NCBI GenBank assembly: GCA_964573705.1
Contig: CAZNLT010000008.1
Coordinates: 1-64,000 of the forward strand
DNA from: JAABSQ01 sp964573705
GTDB lineage: Bacteria; Desulfobacterota; Desulfobacteria; Desulfobacterales; Desulfococcaceae
DNA length: 64,000 nucleotides
Reading direction: 5' to 3'
Positions 1-9,089 of this stretch are shown piece by piece (within the stretch, counting starts at the first letter, position 1; each line of letters opens with the position of its first letter). Below the pieces are notes generated by a model. That model was given only the letters and a program-made list of their open reading frames with translations, made no database searches and had not been told where the DNA came from. Position numbers and translations under genes: made by a program.

Positions 1-83
1 TCCCGAATACAATCCGTTCGGGGCGAAATAAAATGACAACTGTCTTCTCGGGTGGTGAATCTCCAGATCGGTTGATTTTTTGC

Positions 84-112
84 TTGACATCACCCGGATA
101 GGATAGTAGGTT
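84..112 (+). promoter_or_regulatory. candidate sigma-70 promoter
   Basis: TTGACA at 84-89 is a perfect -35 hexamer. With 17-nt spacing the -10 would be TAGGTT at 107-112, which matches the consensus poorly. TTAAAT at 111-116 is a better hexamer but lies too far away. The site sits just upstream of the TetR-type palindrome and the TetR remnant, so it may be the former regulator promoter that now reads into the response regulator gene. Confidence 0.35.
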
Positions 113-116
113 AAAT

Positions 117-134
117 ACCGACCGTACAGTCGGT
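117..134. promoter_or_regulatory. TetR-type operator palindrome
   Basis: Perfect 6-bp arms ACCGAC and GTCGGT are separated by 6 nt. Such short GC-rich palindromes just after a promoter are typical operators of TetR/AcrR regulators. It lies 41 nt before the start codon of a TetR-like remnant, as expected for an autoregulatory site. A related site with the same left half and spacing occurs at 17203-17220. Confidence 0.5.
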
Positions 135-175
135 CTGTTTTTGGGCCGGTAAAAACAGATAAAAGCAAAGAGAGA

Positions 176-287
176 ATGAATTGGAATTTTCAAAAAATTC
201 GCCTTTCTTAAAGCCGCAACCCTCCTGTCTGCCGAAAACGGATTTCACGGCGCATCCGTCGGGGAGAACACAAAGGTTTCAGATTGA
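176..287 (+). pseudogene. TetR/AcrR regulator remnant (N-terminal HTH piece)
   Basis: An ATG at 176 opens a frame that stops at 209-211. One base out of phase, from 207 to the stop at 285-287, the translation is LKAATLLSAENGFHGASVGE followed by NTKVSD. This matches the first helices of the TetR DNA-binding domain, where families commonly read ILxAAxxLFAExGFxGxSVxEIAxxAGVS. The C-terminal ligand domain is absent. I read this as a regulator gene inactivated by a +1 frameshift and by loss of everything after about 40 residues, with the next gene starting 30 nt later. The call rests on one short motif stretch. Confidence 0.55.
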
Positions 288-316
288 GACCAAAAGATTC
301 AGTAAAGGAGAAATCT

Positions 317-1078
317 ATGGAAAACGATAAGGGCACCGGCCAAATCCGGATACTTCTCGTCGATGACGAGAAGGACTTTGTCGAAACCCTTTCCCAACGC
401 ATGGAGATGCGGGACCTGAGCGCGGATATCGCCTTAAACGGGGAAGAGGCCCTTGAGCAGCTCAAAAAACAGCCTCCGGATGTGATGGTGCTGGACCTGC
501 GCATGCCAGGGGTGGGCGGAATGGATGTGCTGCGCCGGGTTAAAAAAGAGCATCCCAATGTTCAGGTCATCATGCTCACCGGCCAGGGCTCGGAGAAAGA
601 CGAACTGGAGGCAAGGCGTCTCGGGGCTTTTGATTATCTGGAAAAACCCGTCAACATTGATACCCTGGTTTCCCGGATCCGTTCACACGCCCTGCTTGTG
701 GTGGGAAATGAGGAGCGGTTCTCCCATCGTCTCATCGATTACGCCCTGGAGATGGCCGAGCGGATGTCTTTCCGGCTCGTGGCCTTAAGCCCGGCGCCGT
801 TTCCGGAGTCCATATTAGATCAGGACCCCGTCCCCGCGCGGGTCAGCGAGTTTGAGCAAAACGCCCGGGAAAATGCGGAAATCTTTGCCGGGGCGGCTGA
901 AGAAAAAGGCATTCCCTTTGAGCACGTGATCCGCTACGGACAGTCCGATGCCGTAGCCGAGAAGGTGGCAAAGGAATACGGCAATGTCGAATTTGTGGTA
1001 TCGGAGCCCTCGGATCAGCAGGTGGCGGACCAGATTCCGTGCAGTCCCGGAAAGATTTGTGTCTACACCATGGCCTGA
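317..1078 (+). CDS. response regulator with UspA-like C-terminal domain
   Basis: The protein has 253 residues. Residues about 10-125 form a CheY-like receiver domain with the acidic pocket in ILLVDDEKDF, the phospho-acceptor in VMVLDLRMPG and the conserved lysine in YLEKPV. There is no recognisable DNA-binding output. After VVGNEERFSHRLIDYALEMA the remaining ~120 residues resemble a universal stress protein fold, with an HVIRYGQSDAVAEKVAKEYG segment where UspA proteins have their GDP/ADP-I helix. I chose ATG 317 because AAAGGAG ends 7 nt upstream; an upstream start at 284 has no ribosome site and overlaps the TetR remnant. The next two genes encode a tiny membrane peptide and an SLC13 permease, so it may regulate that transporter, possibly by protein contact. 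Confidence 0.8.
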   Translation: MENDKGTGQIRILLVDDEKDFVETLSQRMEMRDLSADIALNGEEALEQLKKQPPDVMVLDLRMPGVGGMDVLRRVKKEHPNVQVIMLTGQGSEKDELEARRLGAFDYLEKPVNIDTLVSRIRSHALLVVGNEERFSHRLIDYALEMAERMSFRLVALSPAPFPESILDQDPVPARVSEFEQNARENAEIFAGAAEEKGIPFEHVIRYGQSDAVAEKVAKEYGNVEFVVSEPSDQQVADQIPCSPGKICVYTMA

Positions 1079-1137
1079 GATCAAACGTCCCACGCGGAAA
1101 AACGGAACACAACATAGAGAACCGGAAAGGAGTAACC

Positions 1138-1227
1138 ATGGAGTTTCATTTTATCAGAGGAGTGGTGATGGTCCTGTTTGCAGCCGTGCTCTGTTTCATC
1201 TTCCGTCACGAGAACAAAAGGGATTAG
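1138..1227 (+). CDS. 29-residue single-span membrane peptide
   Basis: ATG 1138 follows GGAAAGGAGTAACC, one of the best ribosome sites in the window. It opens a 29-codon frame ending in TAG. The product has a short polar start (MEFHFIRG), a hydrophobic core (VVMVLFAAVLCFIF) and a charged tail (RHENKRD), the layout of a one-span small membrane protein. It ends 43 nt before the SLC13 permease start, itself preceded by AGAAAGGA. No family is recognised. By analogy with other tiny proteins encoded beside transporters it could be an accessory or stabilising subunit, but that is inference. Confidence 0.6.
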   Translation: MEFHFIRGVVMVLFAAVLCFIFRHENKRD

Positions 1228-1270
1228 CCCGCCTACCGGCTCAACCAGACAAAGAAAGGATCGGTTTTCA

Positions 1271-3082
1271 ATGACGCCCGAAATGCTGCTGACGATGATT
1301 GTTTTGGTATTTGTGATTGTCCTTTTTGTTTTTGAATGGGTCCGGGTGGATGTGGTGGGTATTCTTATGATGGTCCTGCTGCCGATTCTCGGCCTGATCT
1401 CCCCCGGAGATGCCTTTGTGGGACTGAGCAGTAACGCGGTGGTATCCATTATTGCGGTGATCATCATGGGCGCCGGCCTGGACAAGACCGGGGTGATGAA
1501 TCAGGTGGCCAGCCCGATCATAAAGATCGCCGGCAAAAGTGAAAGCCGCATTATTACATTTATCGGCGGTACGGTGGGTTTGATTTCAGCCCTGATGCAG
1601 AATATCGGGGCGGCTGCCCTGTTTCTGCCGGCAGCCCAGCGGATTGCAAAGCGCATCGGTCTTCCGGTTTCCCGTATTCTCATGCCAATGGGATTTTGTG
1701 CTATTATCGGCGGCACCCTGACCCTGGTAGGCGCCAGCCCCACCATTTTGCTGAACGACCTGATGATCATCGGCGGAGAAAAGCTGGAGCCTTTCGGCCT
1801 GTTTACCCAGACCCCCATTGGTATCTGCCTGTTGATCTCAGCAATCCTTTATTTCATTCTTTTTGGTCGGTTTGTCCTGCCGGCCAGCAAGGGTGAAAGC
1901 GACGAAGGGGTTACCAACGCCCTGATGCAGGCCTACCGGGCCTTTGAAACCATCTATGAGATCCATATTCCGGAAAACGCCAAAACCACAGGCACCCTGG
2001 CCGATCTCGGCATGCAGAGCCGGTATCTGGTCACGGCTGTGGCCGTGTGGCACGCTGCAAAAAAAGACAAGAATTTCGTGCCCAGAAGTTCCGAGGAACT
2101 GCAGCCCGGAGATTCTCTGGCGGTGGTGGGCCGGCGCAAGAACGTCATTAAAATGGCCGACGAGATGGGCTGGGAAGTAAAGGACTCGCTGGATTCTTTC
2201 GCCGAAGCCCTTTCCAGAACCAGTGCGGGCATGGCTGAAACCATTGTTTCACCAAGATCCGAGCTCATCGGCCAGACCATGAGCGATATGGATTTTAAAA
2301 CCCTTTACGGGGTTACCCCGTTGGCCCTTTTCAAGGGCAACCGGATTTACTATTCCGGATTGGCCCATATCAATCTCAACATGGGCGACACCCTTTTGCT
2401 GTTTGGCCCCTGGGAACGCTTTCACATCCTGAAAAATCATCCCCAGCCCAGATCCTTGACCTTTTCCACCCCTCTTGAAGGAGAGATCCTCCGGCCGGAA
2501 AAAGCCAAGCTGGCCCTGTTATGGCTGATAGTGGCCCTGCTGCAGGTGATTTTTTTGGGAATGCAGCTTTCCGTGGCCCTGATGTCCGGGGCCCTGGGCA
2601 TGATTATTACCGGGGTCTTGAAAGTGGACGAGGCCTACACGGCCGTAGACTGGATGACCGTGTTTCTGCTGGCGGGCCTGATCCCTCTGGGCATGGCCTT
2701 TGAGCAGACCGGCACGGCCGCCTATATTGCTGAAGGTGTGCTCGGGTTTTTAGGGGAGCCCGCACCCATTGTGCTTCTGGCGGTAATCGGTCTGATGACC
2801 TCGTTTTTTACCCTGGTAATTTCCAATGTCGGTGCAACAGTGCTGCTGGTGCCCCTGTGCATGAACATGGCCCTGATGGCCAATGGTGATCCGCGGATGG
2901 CCGCCCTGGTTGTGGGGCTGTCGGCCTCCAATACCTTTGTGCTGCCCACCCACCAGGTCAATGCCCTGGTCATGCGGCCGGGCAGTTATCGCACGGTGGA
3001 TTACGCCAAGGCCGGGTCCGGCATGACGGTTCTGTTTCTTGCAGTGGAGCTGGCGGTGCTTTATTTTTTCTATGGTGTCTAA
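1271..3082 (+). CDS. SLC13/DASS-family permease with two RCK_C domains
   Basis: The 603-residue polytopic membrane protein begins MTPEMLLTMIVLVFVIVLFV. It has an N-terminal half-transporter (residues about 1-215), a cytosolic insert carrying two TrkA-C/RCK_C domains (around IHIPENAKTTGTLADLGMQS and around SELIGQTMSDMDFKTLYGVT), and a C-terminal half-transporter ending LAVELAVLYFFYGV. This layout is that of the SLC13-like permeases related to sodium:sulfate or dicarboxylate symporters. Sulfate or a dicarboxylate would suit a sulfate reducer, but the substrate cannot be read from sequence. ATG 1271 was chosen over a longer frame because of the AGAAAGGA site 3-10 nt upstream and because the upstream extension overlaps the 29-residue gene. 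Confidence 0.85.
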   Translation: MTPEMLLTMIVLVFVIVLFVFEWVRVDVVGILMMVLLPILGLISPGDAFVGLSSNAVVSIIAVIIMGAGLDKTGVMNQVASPIIKIAGKSESRIITFIGGTVGLISALMQNIGAAALFLPAAQRIAKRIGLPVSRILMPMGFCAIIGGTLTLVGASPTILLNDLMIIGGEKLEPFGLFTQTPIGICLLISAILYFILFGRFVLPASKGESDEGVTNALMQAYRAFETIYEIHIPENAKTTGTLADLGMQSRYLVTAVAVWHAAKKDKNFVPRSSEELQPGDSLAVVGRRKNVIKMADEMGWEVKDSLDSFAEALSRTSAGMAETIVSPRSELIGQTMSDMDFKTLYGVTPLALFKGNRIYYSGLAHINLNMGDTLLLFGPWERFHILKNHPQPRSLTFSTPLEGEILRPEKAKLALLWLIVALLQVIFLGMQLSVALMSGALGMIITGVLKVDEAYTAVDWMTVFLLAGLIPLGMAFEQTGTAAYIAEGVLGFLGEPAPIVLLAVIGLMTSFFTLVISNVGATVLLVPLCMNMALMANGDPRMAALVVGLSASNTFVLPTHQVNALVMRPGSYRTVDYAKAGSGMTVLFLAVELAVLYFFYGV

Positions 3083-3329
3083 GCTATGTCGACATTGAAA
3101 ACAAAAAATGTGGAATTTGATACTTTTTTAATGTCTGCGTGAACGTGATAAGGTCTGTCGAAATCCTCCTGCTTGGCAGATTCAATAAGGTCTGAATCAT
3201 TGCCTTTCGCAGCATCCGGCATGAAAGCCGGACTATCTGAATCAGAACACGAAAGCGAAAAAAGCTACGCACCTACCCATTCACGTTTTTTGCAGATCAA
3301 CACTTCTTTGATGGCCCTGATGTCGGCTT
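3083..3329. other. intergenic, nothing recognised
   Basis: Between the permease stop and the terminator of the convergent GLUG gene I see no credible coding frame, RNA or repeat. Confidence 0.5.
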
Positions 3330-3385
3330 AAAAAAACCCATATTCGCAGGCTGCCGAAATCCCGATTGCAGCCTGCGAATATGGG
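3330..3385 (-). terminator. rho-independent terminator of the GLUG gene
   Basis: Two perfect 18-nt arms (3337-3354 and 3368-3385) form a long GC-containing hairpin with a 13-nt loop. On the minus strand the stem is followed directly by seven T residues (3336-3330). It begins 9 nt after the stop codon of the minus-strand gene, so it fits as its terminator. Confidence 0.85.
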
Positions 3386-3393
3386 TAAAAAGG

Positions 3394-6300
3394 TCACCGC
3401 AGTTCGGCCACCTTCTGAAGCACGTAAATCACTTCTTCCAAACCGATGCGCTGGTTCCCATTCACGTCCGCGCCGAGGTTGACGCTGGCCGGCGGGATGT
3501 CGGCGAGGATTTTCAGCCCGGTGACGGCGTCGGCCAGGTCCACGTCATCGTCGCCGTCGATGTCGCCGTCCCGGTCGGTCCCGAAGGCGAAAACGGCGGT
3601 GACGGAAATGTTTACGGTGACATTAAGATCGGTTCGGGGATTGGCGGTTTCGCCGTCGCTCCATTCCACGAAATAATGGCCGGGGGCCGGGACGGCGGTG
3701 ACGGCGGAACCATCGCCGCCATAAGGCACCGTCTGGGGACTGGTTCCAGTGATGGTTCCGTTGGGCCCGGCGGTGTAGGTCAGGGTGAATGAATCCGGCG
3801 TGTTGCCCACCGCCGGGTCGTATGGAACACCCAGCGGATCCACTTCGCCGTTGCGGGACTTGATGAATTCCTCCTTGTCGCTGATACTATCCCCGTCCCC
3901 GTCGCTGGTCGCGTCGGCCGCGGTCAACCCGGAGAAATGTTCCTCCTCCCAGGCGTCCCCGATGCCGTCGCCGTCGGTGTCGAGCAGCCAGCCCAATACG
4001 TACTGCCCGCCGGTTTGGTTCGAAGCGGCGAGGGTCCCGGCCTCCGGATCGATGATCGCGCCCGGGTCGGTCCAGGCCGGATCGTCGGCGGCCATCCGTC
4101 CGGCGAAGCCGGCCAGGTAGGAATCCGTGTTGTCGGGGTATCCCGCGTACGCGTAAGCCACCGTGGCCGCGGGACTCGTCCCGCCCACCAGAAAAACGCC
4201 CCAGTGGCGAAGGTCCGCGATCCGGTCCCAGCCGGCCGGGGGATCGACGGCGTTGGGAACGTCGTCGATTCGAAAAAGCTGCACGCCGTCGGGATCACCG
4301 GTCACGCCGGAGATCGTCAGCCCGTCGCCGTCGCCATGGGCCAGGGAAACCGTTTCTCCGGTCCAGGCATCGGTATAGCGCCAGGTCGAGACATGCCCCA
4401 AAGGCGCGCCGGAAGCGACCCGGTCGGCGTCGTCCATGTTGGTCGCTTCGCCGTGATGTCCGTTTCCGGTTTCATCCGTCACAACGGACCCGGATATGGC
4501 GTCCATCCGGTAATAGGCGACCAGGCCGGATTCGTCGCCGTCGAGAATGCGGTTCATGCCGCTTCGGATGTCGGATTCGGTTCGGGCCGTGTTCCAGACG
4601 CGCACTTCGTCGATCCGGCCATCGAAAGAACGCGGCGTACTTCCGTTACCGAAGTCCACACCGATCATCAGGGGCTCCTCGTTGGCCACCACGGAAATCG
4701 CCGTTCCGGAGAGCGATTGCGGCATTCCGTTCAAGTAGAGGGACCGGGCGCCGTTGTCGTTGACCCCCGCCACATGGACCCATCGGCCCGCCGTCAGCAG
4801 ATCGTCGGCCGTCTCCAGGCCATCGAAGCCGATTCCCCGGAAATTGCCGCTGCCGCTCAACCGCAGGATGTATCCGTTTGCACTTTTGGAATGGTATTTT
4901 GAAACAATGCCGCCCAGCCATGAGAAGGAATCCGGGCGGATCCACGCTTCGATGGTGTAGGCGGCGGTCAAATCCAGACCGGGATCGTCCGCGATGACCA
5001 CACGATCGTCGTCGCCGTCGAAATCGAGGGCGTTGCCCGGCGGGACGCGAAGGGTGGTAAATATCCGTTCCTCGCCGTAGCCGGTCCCCCGGGCATTGGA
5101 GGCGTAGGCCCGGACGGCGTAGGTGGCGCCGGCGGCCAGGCCGGAAAGTGCGCCGGTAAAGGCGCCGGCGCCGTCGTCCACGAAGCGGCCGTCGCGGTTG
5201 GCCATGCTCACCGGTCGTTCCCTGCCCCAGATCAGCCCCCGCTCGGTGACCGGCGAATCCCCCGGATCGATCACCTCGCCGCCCGCCGTCGCGGCGCCAC
5301 CGGTGATCTCCGTGACCGCGTGGGTTTCCACCCGGGGAAGCGGGAAGGATTGCCAGGAAAAGAACGGATATCCGTTGTTGGAAGAGCCGTCCATCTCCCA
5401 GATATCCTCTGTTCCGTTGCTTGTTTCACCGGCGAAGTCCCACCCGGCGGCGGTGAAGGTTGCCTGGAGGTTCATCGCGGCGGTGAATTGGGGCGCCGCC
5501 GCACCGGCGGCGTCGGAGGTTTGGCCGGAGGCTTCCGCGTCGAAAAAATTGGCCGTGAAGACGCAGGCCCCGCTTTTGGTTCCCACAAACCCCTTGTCCG
5601 CGGGATCGTCTTGGTTCGCATAGTCAACACCGCCGACACTGAAGGAATGGGCGATGGAGGTTCCGTCCCCGGCAAAACCGGCAAATCCGCCGAAGCCGGT
5701 GTCCGTGCCGCCCGCGGTGCGCAGCACCGAACCGGACGCATGGCAGTTCGATATCGCGCCGCCGGCGGTGTTGCTTCCCACCAGTCCGCCGGCGCTTTCA
5801 GCGGCCCCCACCGACCCGGCGGCATGGCCTTGTTCGATGCTTGCATCGTCGTTCCAGCCGACCAGACCGCCCACCCGGCTCGTTCCGCCGGTTACGCAGT
5901 CGGATTCACTTTGCCGCACCACCCCGGCTGCCGTGTTGGCGCCCACCAGACCCCCGACAGCGTCCCCGCCGGACACGGCGCCGGAGGATCGGCAGGCTTC
6001 GACCGTGCCGCCCGCATTGTATCCCAGAAGCGCCCCGACGAATTGACCGCCGTCCGCGCCTTTCACGGCGCCCTCCCGGGCAGTGATCACCTGCAGATTT
6101 GATATTTTTCCTCCAAATCCCAGATAGCCGAAGAGGCCGAGGCAATCGGTGTCGCGTTGTATTTCGAGGCCGCGCACCGTGAAGCCGCCGCCGTCGTATT
6201 CGCCAAGGAAGGGGTTGTCGAGGTCGCCGATGGGCTGCCATCCCGCGTCGCCCCACTCCTGCCACCCGGCGCCGCCTTCGGCCAGATAACCGGTCAGATC

Positions 6301-7204
6301 GATATCGGCCGTCTGGATAAAATACACCCCGGATTGGTTTAATAAAGCGCGTACATGATCCAGTTGTTCCGCCGTGGCCACCTGGTACGGATTGGCCTGG
6401 GCGCCGTCGCCGCCTTCGAACGCGGAAACCGTGGGCACAACGTTGAGAAGAAAGGTAGATGTAATAGTAAGTGAACATTGCGTCCTCGCCCGAACAGGCA
6501 TATCGAAAAACTTTTCACCAGTCCAATGATCCGGCAACTCCCCGGGCTCCCCCCGGTTCATGCTTGTAAAAGTGAGGGTGGCTGGATCAAAATCCACCCA
6601 ATAGTAGCTCTCCGGGAAATAGTGGATCAATTCGGTTTCGTCGTTGGTGGATACGAAGGTGTCCGCAGGAAGCGTAAACTGCCAATATTTACCCGCAACC
6701 GCCATCTGATCGGCAATGGGCCGGTTGATAGCCGGGCGGGTTTTAACAACTATGAATTTGAACTTATCATTCGCTTCAGAACAACCGTCCGCTGCTATAA
6801 GACGCACATCAATATCAATACCGCATTCCGACGGAGCGGTGCCGTAATAGCGAAGCCGATCCGCATCGAAATGAATGTCGCCCGCAGCGGAAAGCGGGTC
6901 GCCGTTCATTAACGTGGAAGTGTAGGTGAGGTTGGTGCGGCCATCATCGTCGTCGGGAAAATCGTCTGTAAAAGTATCGGGATTGACAAAGTACTCGAAC
7001 GGCTCGCCGGGCCATAATTCCATACCGGAATTTGCATTATTTACCACGGGTGTAGCATCATTCCACTCTATTTCAAGCTGGTCAAGCCCCATAACGCTTA
7101 GTGCGCAGGAATCGGTGGCCTCCACTTTATAGCCGGCTCTACCACTGCAGGTTTCGGGTGTCGTACCAGAGATGGTCTCATCCCATTGACCAACGGGCAT
7201 TCTG
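3394..7204 (-). CDS. GLUG/LamG/dockerin-like secreted protein, C-terminal part (N-terminus lost in gap)
   Basis: The frame is open into the N gap and ends at 3394 after about 1270 codons. In order it shows putative Ig-like/cadherin-like regions, a GLUG-repeat beta-helix (GGLVGANTAAG, GGLVGWNDDAS, GGLVGSNTAGG), a fibronectin-like stretch, a LamG/concanavalin-like domain (ALDFDGDDDRVVIADDPGLD through FDGRIDEVRVWNTARTESDI), calcium-type DTDGDGIGDAW and DGDGDSISDKEE motifs, an InlB_B-type repeat (LTYTAGPNGTITG) and a final dockerin-like pair of EF-hand loops (DRDGDIDGDDDVDLADAV, GADVNGNQRIGLEEVIYVLQ). Such proteins are secreted or surface-attached; the dockerin-like tail is common in these bacteria even without cellulosomes. 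It is probably the continuation of the 7305-8750 fragment; the frames differ, but the gap length is arbitrary. Confidence 0.8.
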
Positions 7205-7304
7205 NNNNNNNNNNNNNNNNNNNNNNNNNNNNNNNNNNNNNNNNNNNNNNNNNNNNNNNNNNNNNNNNNNNNNNNNNNNNNNNNNNNNNNNNNNNNNNNN
7301 NNNN
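7205..7304. other. assembly gap of 100 N
   Basis: Exactly 100 N, the conventional placeholder for a scaffold gap of unknown size. It falls inside the repetitive GLUG-rich coding region, where short-read assembly is likely to fail. Confidence 0.98.
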
Positions 7305-8750
7305 AATTTCAGAAAAGACTGCGTCCACCTGGTGGTCTTCCGTGCGGGTGACAATGGTGTCCGGGGTAATTTGGGTGGAATCAATATACCATCCCAGGAA
7401 ACATTCGGGGTTGTCGGTCTTGTTCCAACTAGCGCATTTCTGTTCATCTGACGGCCCCGCGCCGTGATCATCTAACTGACAATCGTTCACACCCGTACTC
7501 CACCAGCTTCCGTCAATACTGCAATCCTTGGCCAAGGGAAACGCCGGGGAAGGAAGCGGGCCGTAGGGTTGGCCCGGAGTCACCCACAGGGTCAACGGTC
7601 GCGGGGCGCCACATTCAGTTGGGTAACGATCGGTAACAAATGAGACCATGATCTCTTCTTCGGCCGCAGGATATGCGAAGTTTTGCAGACGGGGATAGCC
7701 CCAGTTGATTTCCGCGTCCCACGCCCAGACGGTGGTAAAATCCCAGCCGGCGCCGGTGAACGTACTTTGTTTGCGCATTAGCTCGTTGGTTTTCCCCGAT
7801 CCACCGTCGGATACCGACATGCCCGAAACGTACTCATCCCAAAAAGACCCGCTAACGGTTCCGCCCGAGGCGGTGCCTCCGATTAAACCGCCCGCGTCCG
7901 CCGCGCCGCCGGTTACCAGTACGGCGCTGTAACTGTTTTCCACCTTTCTCTGGTTCCAGCCGGCCAGTCCGCCCAGATACTGGCCGTCGGCCGTCACCGT
8001 CCCCCGGATGGCGTAGCTATTCCGGATATAGTCATCGTTGTAGCCTACCAGCCCGCCGACGTAGGAATTACCGGACACATTGCATTTGCTGAAACAGTTG
8101 ACGACGCCCCCCCAGTTAAAGCCCACCAGCCCGCCCGCTTTTTCGTCGACCGCCGAAACCGTTCCGGAAGCCGAACACGACAGAATGTCGCCCCAATCGT
8201 TGTGACCCGACACCGCTCCTACAAAGGAACGGCCTTGCACGTTCGCGTCGGTGACGGCCAGGTTCTTCACGAGCCCACTATCCGAAGAGCTTCCCAAAAG
8301 ACCGAAAAGGCCGACTTTGTCTTCATCCGGTCGGGATATGGTCAGGCCGGCAATGGCATGGCCGTCCCCGTCGTAGGCGCCGGTAAACGGGGTCGTTGTG
8401 TTTCCAATCGGCGTCCAGCCCGCGCCACCGTCCCAGTCGGCGGTGGCCGAGGCGTCGATGTCGGCGGTCTGGAGGAATTTCAGGGTCCACGCGGCGCTGT
8501 TCTGGGACAGCCAGTACAGGTTGTCCAGCGTCGCGATTTGATATGGATTGGCGGTGGAGCCGTCTCCCGCCGCCGGGGGGACCGCCGTCTGGGCGAAGAG
8601 TGCGGCCGGGGCCGCCATAACCAGAAACAGGAACAGGAACAGGGCCAGGCACACAGCCGGCCGGCTGGGTGTGAATGTAAAAAACGACCGCCGGATCAGG
8701 GAAAAAATAGGCGGGCGATGGGTGGTCGGCGAGACAGAATTTGTAAGCAT
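7305..8750 (-). CDS. GLUG-repeat secreted protein, N-terminal part (C-terminus lost in gap)
   Basis: 482 codons are visible. The N-terminus has an arginine-rich stretch followed by a long hydrophobic signal (LALFLFLFLVMAAPAALFA) with a likely cleavage after ALFAQ, so the product is exported. Residues about 50-330 are a beta-helix with GLUG repeats (GGLVGFNWGG, GGLVGYNDDY, GGLAGWNQRK, GGLIGGTASG); the remainder includes a cysteine-containing module with an InlB-like DAVFSE ending. ATG 8750 is chosen because CGGAGG lies 8 nt upstream; an ATG at 8774 has no ribosome site. The module order (tADID, GWxPIG, YDGDGH, GLFG) recurs after the gap, suggesting one protein with two GLUG beta-helices. No enzymatic motif is visible. 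Confidence 0.75.
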
Positions 8751-9089
8751 GGTCCGTTCCTCCGTGATGTTCATTTGTTATTAAATCATGTTGATCTGAT
8801 GGTGAATGGTATGGTCGACGAGGTGCGCTACTTTCAAAAGCCGGAAAGGGGAGCGCCGGAAAAGCGGCAGGGTGCGCTTCGATATGCGATGTCGAAATGT
8901 CGGTTTCATGATTTCGAATATTTCCTCTTTCACATTTATGCTTTCATTCCACTTTTTGCCCGACAGGTCAAGGAAAAATTTAGAATAAAAATTTGATTGT
9001 TTTAGAAAAAAATGCGATAGGTTTAGAATGATCGCTTGCATTGCAATATATTTGACATTTCATTTTAATGATTCTCTTCGGGTGAACGC
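8751..9089. other. AT-rich divergent intergenic region
   Basis: About 340 bp separate the divergent GLUG gene and the 773-residue gene. It is more AT-rich than its neighbours. TTGACA at 9052-9057 has no good -10 partner at standard spacing. No RNA gene or repeat is recognised. It must hold the promoters of both flanking genes. Confidence 0.5.

Noticed and set aside
7205..7304. long N run as a natural low-complexity repeat
   Set aside because: It is a 100-N scaffold placeholder, not sequence.
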